Assembly (NCBI RefSeq): GCF_001625195.1
Contig: NC_054390.1
Coordinates: 7,351,222-7,415,221, forward strand
Direction of reading: 5' to 3'
Length of the DNA stretch: 64,000 nucleotides
Origin: Drechmeria coniospora
Lineage: Eukaryota; Ascomycota; Sordariomycetes; Hypocreales; Ophiocordycipitaceae
Below, one piece after another: positions 58,300-64,000 of this stretch. The first letter of the stretch is position 1. Each line of letters starts with the position of its first letter. Under the pieces are notes generated by a model. The model ran no database searches, was not told where the DNA came from, and saw only the letters and a program-made list of their open reading frames with translations. Made by a program: the position numbers and the translations under genes.

Positions 58300-61200
58300 G
58301 CCGATTTTTTCCTTCGGTATAGTCGAAATTTTACGTCTCGTTTTGCGGCTTACCTGCGCTCCGTTGTTTGTATAGGGATCTCCCTATTACTGTATAAATT
58401 CCTCTAGGGCTTCCGTTTGTACTAGAGCCTCTATCGGTTCCTAGGTTGGTTGTTCGTAACCCAGTTATTTTACAAGGGTATTGCGTTATCCCCCTTGGCC
58501 TCAGGCCCCCCTTATAGTAAGAATACGTTCGACCTAGTATTCCTCTTGTAAGGTACCATCCTTATCTTAGACTAGCAGTAGGCCTAGCTCTAAATCCTAT
58601 ACTACCTAACTGGGTAAGGGGTCGTTTGCTGCCCTTTCGATAAGGTCTATATAGAAGGTAGGGTATAAGCCCCGAGGAATATCTAGTGTTACTGTAAGTA
58701 GTATTGGTACTGCTAGTACCGTAAACTTAGAAGCAACCTAGTCTAGCTTCCTGCATAGCCTGTTGGTTTTAATATGTCTAAGGCTAAGCTAGACCTTATT
58801 GCCTACCTAGAACTTTTCTGCTAGGCGACCTAAAGCTACTGCCGACTTATATAAGCGTTATTGTATAAAGGCAATAGCTACTTGTATAATTTCTGTTCCT
58901 TCCCTTAGGTATTATAGGAAAGTAATAGCCCTCCCTTTTGGTATTGTTACGCTTACCTAGTCGTCCTCTACCCTTGGTATTATACCGATTTCGTAGCCTA
59001 ACAATAGCTTATTTGGGCTAACTCCTGTAACTAAAGACTCCCTATTGTTTAGGGCCAGCTGGTAGGCGGCTAGGTAGGCCGGCTAGTCGAATTGCTTAAA
59101 TAAGATTAGGATCCTTAGGGTAGCTTAAATTTCCTAATTTACCCTCTTAGTGCCCCTATCCGTCTGGGGGTAGTATAAAGTTAATAGGAGTTACTCCGTA
59201 CTAATAAGGGAGTATAGGGATATCTAGAACTTACTAAGCCAGTCTAATCCCCAATCCGTTATAATCTAGGCGGGAAAACCCCTAAATCGCTACTAATAGG
59301 TCTTAAACCGTTCTGTATAAGCCTCTGCGCTTATTGTAGTTATTGCCTTAAGTTAGATAAATTTGGAAAGGCGGTCTGTAATAACTATTAAGAATTGGGG
59401 GTCCTTGTCGTTCTGTACTGGTAGGTTAGTTATAAAGTTAATCGATATCTGCTTCTAGTAACGGTCTAGCGGGGGGATTGGTTGTAGGAGTCCCTGCCTT
59501 TATAGGCGGCTCTTGCGGCTCCGGTAGCAGTAGTAATTCCGAATATACCGTACTACGTCCTGTAATATACTATCCCAGTGGAAGTCCCGCTAAAGTGCGC
59601 GGAATGTTCCGTTACGACTAGGGTGGCCCGATATAGGTAATTTATATACCTATTGTATTATTTGCATTATTAGTAGTTCCTAGGTAGGTACCTATAGGCG
59701 TCCCCTATAGTGTATTACGCTGTAGGTACTAATAGTACAATCGGCCGTTTATTCTTTTGTCTTTGCTTCTACCGGGAATTTCCGTACGCCTATTGCTACT
59801 GCTTATTGTCGAGCTTCGTATGTTATATCGTTTTATAACGCTTGGTCCTACAATTCCTATAGGTAGGGTTCCGGGAAGAGTAGTTGGCCGGCTAGTGTAT
59901 CCTGTAGAAATAGCGTCTCCCTTCCTATTAGTCCCTGTACTGCTAGGAGCAGTCCCTATACTGCTAGGAGCAGTTGGGATATATCGATAGCTCCCTGTCC
60001 CCCTTCTGTCTCTGGACGGGCCCGGTCCGCCCCCGTATTTATAGCTATTGTATCTTGGGTACTTAGTACTTTGCAGCCGGCCCGGGCCCGGTTTGTCCCC
60101 GTATTCGCCCGATCTGTACCCGTATTTATAATTACTGTATCCTAGGTGTTCTAGGCGTTGGGACCTTCTTGCGCGGGTTGGCCTTTAGGCGCCTCCTGTA
60201 GTGTAGAGATTAATACCGGCCGAAGTATTTGTCCTAGGCATAGTGCGTCCTCCTTGTCCTGTTCCCGACGCAAGAGCGCATCCGGCCGTTGTACTTGTAA
60301 GCCCGGTCTGTACTATAGCGAGTAATTAAAGTTTGCAAGGACTTCCGCCTATTGTACCTATCGTTCCAATATCTCCCGCAGTTTGGTAAAGTATTTAAGG
60401 TTCTTATAGTCCGTTAGAATAGTAAATGGTTCCGCAACGCCTTATAGGTCTGCTAACTACGCCTTAAGACAGCTAATAACTACTAGGAGTTCCTTATTGT
60501 GGATTGTATAATTCCTTTCTACTGGTATAAGTTTAGCTAAGTAGTAGGCTACTAGTCGTAGGACCCCCTTGCTATTAATTTACAAGAGGCATCCGCCTAG
60601 TACCTTGCCTAAGCAATTGGTCTTAATAAGAGTCTTCCTGTCTAGGTCCTATTATACTAGGATCGGGTATAACGAAAAGGTACGCTTAAGGGATTAGAAG
60701 GCTATATCTTCTTCGGGTCCCTAGCGAAATAGTATACTCCTCCCTATAAGGGCTGTAAGTAGTTCTATAAGGCTTGCAAAATTAGGAATAAATTTGCAGT
60801 AGAAGTTCGTAAAGCCTAGGAAGCTCTTAATCCCCCTTACCTTAGTAGGTAGTTGCTATTCTTGAATTGTAGCGATTTTCGCTGGGTTAGGCCTAACCTT
60901 AATGCCTGCTTGGATAATAAACCTAAGGTATTTAACTTCTATTGTTGCGAATACGTACTTATCGAGATCTAGGTAAAGACCGGCTGCCCGGAGCCGCTTA
61001 AGGATTTCCCTGACCTTGGTAATATAGTTGGCCTTCGATCCGGAGGTATAGATTAGGATATTGTTTAGATAGGCTATAACCTACTCCCCTAATTTATCCT
61101 GCAATACCCTATTAATATATCTCTAGAATAAAGCCGGTACTCCGGCTAGGCCGAAGGGATAGACTAACTATTCGAATAGACCAAATTGTATACGGAATGC

Positions 61201-62300
61201 CGTAAGCAGTTTGTCTCCTAGCGCTATACGTAACTTATAGAATGCTGCTTGTACGTCCAGTTTGGTAAACCAGCGTGCCCCTAAGAGTAAGCGGAGCGTT
61301 TCTTTAACCAGCGGGAGTAGGTAACGGTCCTATTGTATAATCTTATTTAGGGCCCGGTAGTCTATATATAGCCTCTATCCTTCGTTTTCTTTCTTAGTAA
61401 GTAGTATTAGTACTACTACTGCTAACGAACTTGCCTGTATCTATCCCTTGTCCAGTAGGTCTATAATCTACTTGCGGACTTTAAGTAGTTGGTCTTGTAG
61501 TATATTGTACAGTAGACCCTAGGGTAGCTGTGGTGTTTCTCCCTTGTTATTTTATTGTAGTCGGATGTAGTAGTCTTAGGAGCCCCGGTGTAGTAGTAGG
61601 CCTAAGGCCTGTTCCTTATTGAAAAGGTTAGTGTAGTCCTGGAGGGCTACTGGGAGAGTGGGTAGGGCTATTGTTATTGTATTTATACTTTCGGGTGCTT
61701 GTAGTGCTATTTCTTGTAGTTTCGTTACTATTTCTCGCAAGCTTATTACTACTAGTACTCCCTGTTGTTTCCGTAAAAAGGTTTGTACTAGCGTAAGGTA
61801 TACCTCCTAGGATCTATCGGGAGGGCGGATATCGTTTGCTTATACGGTTTAGTTACCTACCGCCCCGATTGTAAGAGTCCGATCTATTGCGTTTAGGGTT
61901 ACCCGTCGGTATTCTATCTATAGTAGGCCTAGTATAGCGTCTCGACTTAGGCCTAGGATAACGTATAGCAGTACTAGGCTCTCCTAGCTATCTATATCGA
62001 TTATCGTACGGACTATATTGGTTATTGTAGGGTAGGCGAGGGTATTGCCTGTATTCCGCCGAAATGTTGTAACAGCCGTTTGGAGTAGCCGTTTTATTGG
62101 GAGAGGGATAAGCTCGAGTTATAGGCGTTAGGCTATCCTTTCGCTAATAGCCCTATAGTAGTTACAGCTACTATCGATTTAAATATTAAGGAACCTTATA
62201 GAATTTATAAGTATAGTAATAAGAAAGGGTAGTCTATTTATCCTTAGTGTAATCTTTTTAAACTTAATCTCTTAATTCCCTTAGTTCCTTATAGTCCGCT
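58300..62300 (-). pseudogene. pol of copy B (broken)
   Basis: Mirror of the copy A pol: chromodomain near 58390-58540, integrase near 59130-59460, RNase H near 60440-60640, RT near 60900-61430 with YLNN at 61060-61071, protease near 62140-62200. Some Trp codons lost in A are intact here. Many in-frame stops remain, so it cannot be translated through. Confidence 0.85.
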
Positions 62301-62309
62301 TACCTATAA

Positions 62310-63540
62310 ACCCTTAGTGCCTTTAAGCGAGACTTAGCTTAGAGGCGCTTTATTTCCCTCCTTTTCCTTAGTCTTTAATTCCTTGCGAATATATTCTTCC
62401 CCCTAAGCGGCCTAAATACTTATCCCTAGGGTATATAGGATTATAGCTCGTTGTAGGTATTATTGGATATAGTAGCCTCCCTCCCTACAGCGGATATATA
62501 TACCGGCCGCCTTATGCTTGTCTCTCTCTTCTTATGTAACCTATTTCGCCTGCTGTTAGGGCCCGCCTTAGCCTTAGTTCGTTTTTGTTATCGGTCTAGT
62601 TATAGCTGCCCTAGGCCTAGCCGTAGCCCTAGAGCCTACTGTATTGACCCCTAACATTGGGGTGTTGCCGTCCTTATCGGGTCGGGGGGTCGCCCTAGCC
62701 GTCCCCTGGCCGGGCCCGCCCTGGTCCCTAATTTTATCCTTTATGCGTTGCGATTTTATTTTAGATGCAATTCGTTTATATACGTCGACCGCCTTATTGT
62801 AGTTGTCTATTATAGTCCCCTGCTAGAGGATACAGTCCCTTATTCTCTTAGTTAGCCTAATACGGAGCTTTATAAGTTTTACCTTACTAGGCTAATATAT
62901 CCCTTCTGCTAGTATAAGCTTCTTTTTAAAGCGTATAAGGAACGCTAGGAATAACTCCGACGTCCCTTGCCTAATATCCTTTAGTTTAACAACCGCTAGT
63001 TACTAGCAGTAAGGGTCGCTGTAAGCCGATTCGAGGTACGTTAGGAATTGGAACGGGTTATAACTAATGCGGGAGCCTTCTTTAAAGTATATTGTAACTT
63101 ATCGCTGGACTTTGGCCGAAAGGTTTTACTAAACGAAGATCCATTAGTCCTAGGCGGACCCGATAAAGTCCTTATCCACTTAGAGCTTACGGTCTATATA
63201 GAACTTTTAGGCTGCAAAGGTACCCTTATTACCGTTATACGGGTCCCCGACTGGAATCGGTTTGCGTTTAATACGGGCCCGTAGTATACCCGACTTATCC
63301 CCGGTCTGCTCCTACTAGGGGTCGATTGTTAAGGTATCTATTAGCTGGGCCGACGAATGCCCTAGGTCCTATTGTACCTATTGCTGCCTATTCTTTTGCA
63401 AAGCTAAGATTTATATAGAGTATGTTTCTATTTAGGCGTATATTCGGCTAAACTCCGTATGGACTTTTGCTATAAAGTCCTCTATAACTTACTAGAGGTT
63501 AATTTCTTCGGGCTTCCCCTTATCTATTTTAACTTACGAT
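62310..63540 (-). pseudogene. gag of copy B (broken)
   Basis: Minus-strand counterpart of the A gag, with the same zinc-knuckle and capsid stretches further eroded. The plus-strand frames seen here (for example 63048..63284) are shadows of gag. Confidence 0.8.
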
Positions 63541-63576
63541 AGTTAGGCTTTTCCTTCCTCCTAACCGGTATAAGTA

Positions 63577-63587
63577 AAGTCTTTTAA
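63577..63587 (-). promoter_or_regulatory. Self-complementary primer-binding site of copy B
   Basis: On the minus strand TTAAAAGACTT, one base inside the 5' LTR edge, complementary to AAGTCTTTTAA in the LTR. It is intact although the neighbouring LTR edge is mutated. Confidence 0.65.
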
Positions 63588-63588
63588 A

Positions 63589-63759
63589 TATTATAGAGTT
63601 GCTAGGCGACTGCTCTAGGACTCTTAATAATATTTATTAAAAGACTTAAAGGAGGGAAAACTACCTAACAACTAGGGCTTTTAGTTATATACGTTCCTCC
63701 TAGTAGGTCCCTTGGTTCCCTTCGTTCTCCTATATTAGGCTAAGCCCAATACCATAACA
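63589..63759 (-). repeat. 5' LTR of copy B
   Basis: 171 bp. The inner edge is eroded (TATTATAGAGTT for TGTTACGGAGTC), and the hairpin arms are also mutated. Confidence 0.92.
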
Positions 63760-63764
63760 CCTAA
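63760..63764. repeat. Target site duplication of copy B (right)
   Basis: CCTAA, identical to 56326-56330. Confidence 0.9.
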
Positions 63765-63896
63765 TGTATAATTTAAGTATTTAATTGTTTTGGGGCCCTA
63801 AATCTTAACTCTAATTGCTTATATAACTAATTTTTCTAGGGCCCTTAACCCTATATGCCCTAATTGTAAGTACTATAACTTAACTTTGTTATAACG
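63760..63896 (-). mobile_element. Ty1/copia retrotransposon, third fragment
   Basis: 137 bp of AT-rich DNA between copies B and C. It continues the copia element after the CCTAA duplication; too short and mutated to place in a domain. Confidence 0.6.
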
Positions 63897-64000
63897 TGTT
63901 ATGGTATCGGGCTTAGCCCGATATAGGAGAACGAAGGGAACTAAGGGACCTACTAGGAGGAACGTATATAACTAGAAGCCCTAGTTGTTAGGTAGTTTTC
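63897..64000 (+). mobile_element. Ty3/gypsy copy C, start of 5' LTR (cut by window end)
   Basis: The first 104 bases match the 5' LTR of copy A almost base for base, starting TGTTATGG with the intact hairpin. A third, plus-oriented insertion in the same copia element, or a solo LTR. Confidence 0.85.

Larger units (their letters stand above)
56331..63759 (-). mobile_element. Ty3/gypsy chromovirus copy B, full length, mutated
   Basis: 7429 bp, same family as copy A in the opposite orientation, with LTRs at 56331-56501 (3' LTR) and 63589-63759 (5' LTR) and target duplication CCTAA. The internal order mirrors A. It shares some lesions with A (for example the TAG in the RT region and the YLNN active site at 61060-61071) but differs at others: at 61270-61272 it still has TGG where A has TAG. 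Confidence 0.93.

Noticed and set aside
45400..63750. CRISPR array or bacterial phage interpretation of the repeat-rich end
   Set aside because: The repeats are LTR pairs with target duplications and retroelement domains; there are no regularly spaced short repeats.

Overview
The window is nuclear DNA of a filamentous ascomycete, most likely a Sordariomycete of the Hypocreales. Genes have short GT-AG introns (about 50-200 bp) with CTAAC/CTGAC-like branch points. The protein set is typically fungal (cutinase, chitin-synthase-like GT2, Atg22-like transporter, Ser/Thr-rich secreted proteins). Gene spacers carry the palindromic TACGGAGTA/TACTCCGTA motif. The order is an inference from protein content. 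All exon joins are read by eye from splice signals, frame and family resemblance.

Region 1 (1-43930) is a normal genic arm with about 16 genes: a 5'-cut cutinase; a multi-pass membrane protein; a processive GT2; an Atg22/UMF1-type transporter; a TPR protein; a MOSC + flavin reductase + 2Fe-2S fusion; an SRAP (HMCES/YedK) abasic-site protein with PIP-like motifs; an orphan protein; an HNH-nuclease-domain protein; a phosphoglycerate-mutase-fold phosphatase; the mitochondrial GTPase GUF1; a large MIT-domain protein; an F-box-like protein; and a divergent pair of secreted proteins, one mucin-like with two identical six-cysteine repeats. No gene cluster or pathway is evident. An AT-rich patch with minisatellites lies at 2.1-3.0 kb.

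Region 2 (about 45390-64000) is a nest of mutated LTR retrotransposons. A Ty1/copia element on the minus strand was entered by Ty3/gypsy chromovirus A (plus, 47526-54949, target duplication GTATA) and by a second copy, B (minus, 56331-63759, target duplication CCTAA). A third copy, C, starts at 63897 and leaves the window. A and B have 171-bp LTRs, an apparent self-priming primer-binding site, gag, protease, RT/RNase H, integrase and chromodomain, all broken by stop codons. Both carry an extra 391-codon antisense ORF between the chromodomain and the 3' LTR.

The most unusual signals are that antisense ORF, and a mutation pattern locked to element orientation. TG is nearly absent from the sense strand of A, B and the copia element, while CA is kept, whichever way each element points in the chromosome.
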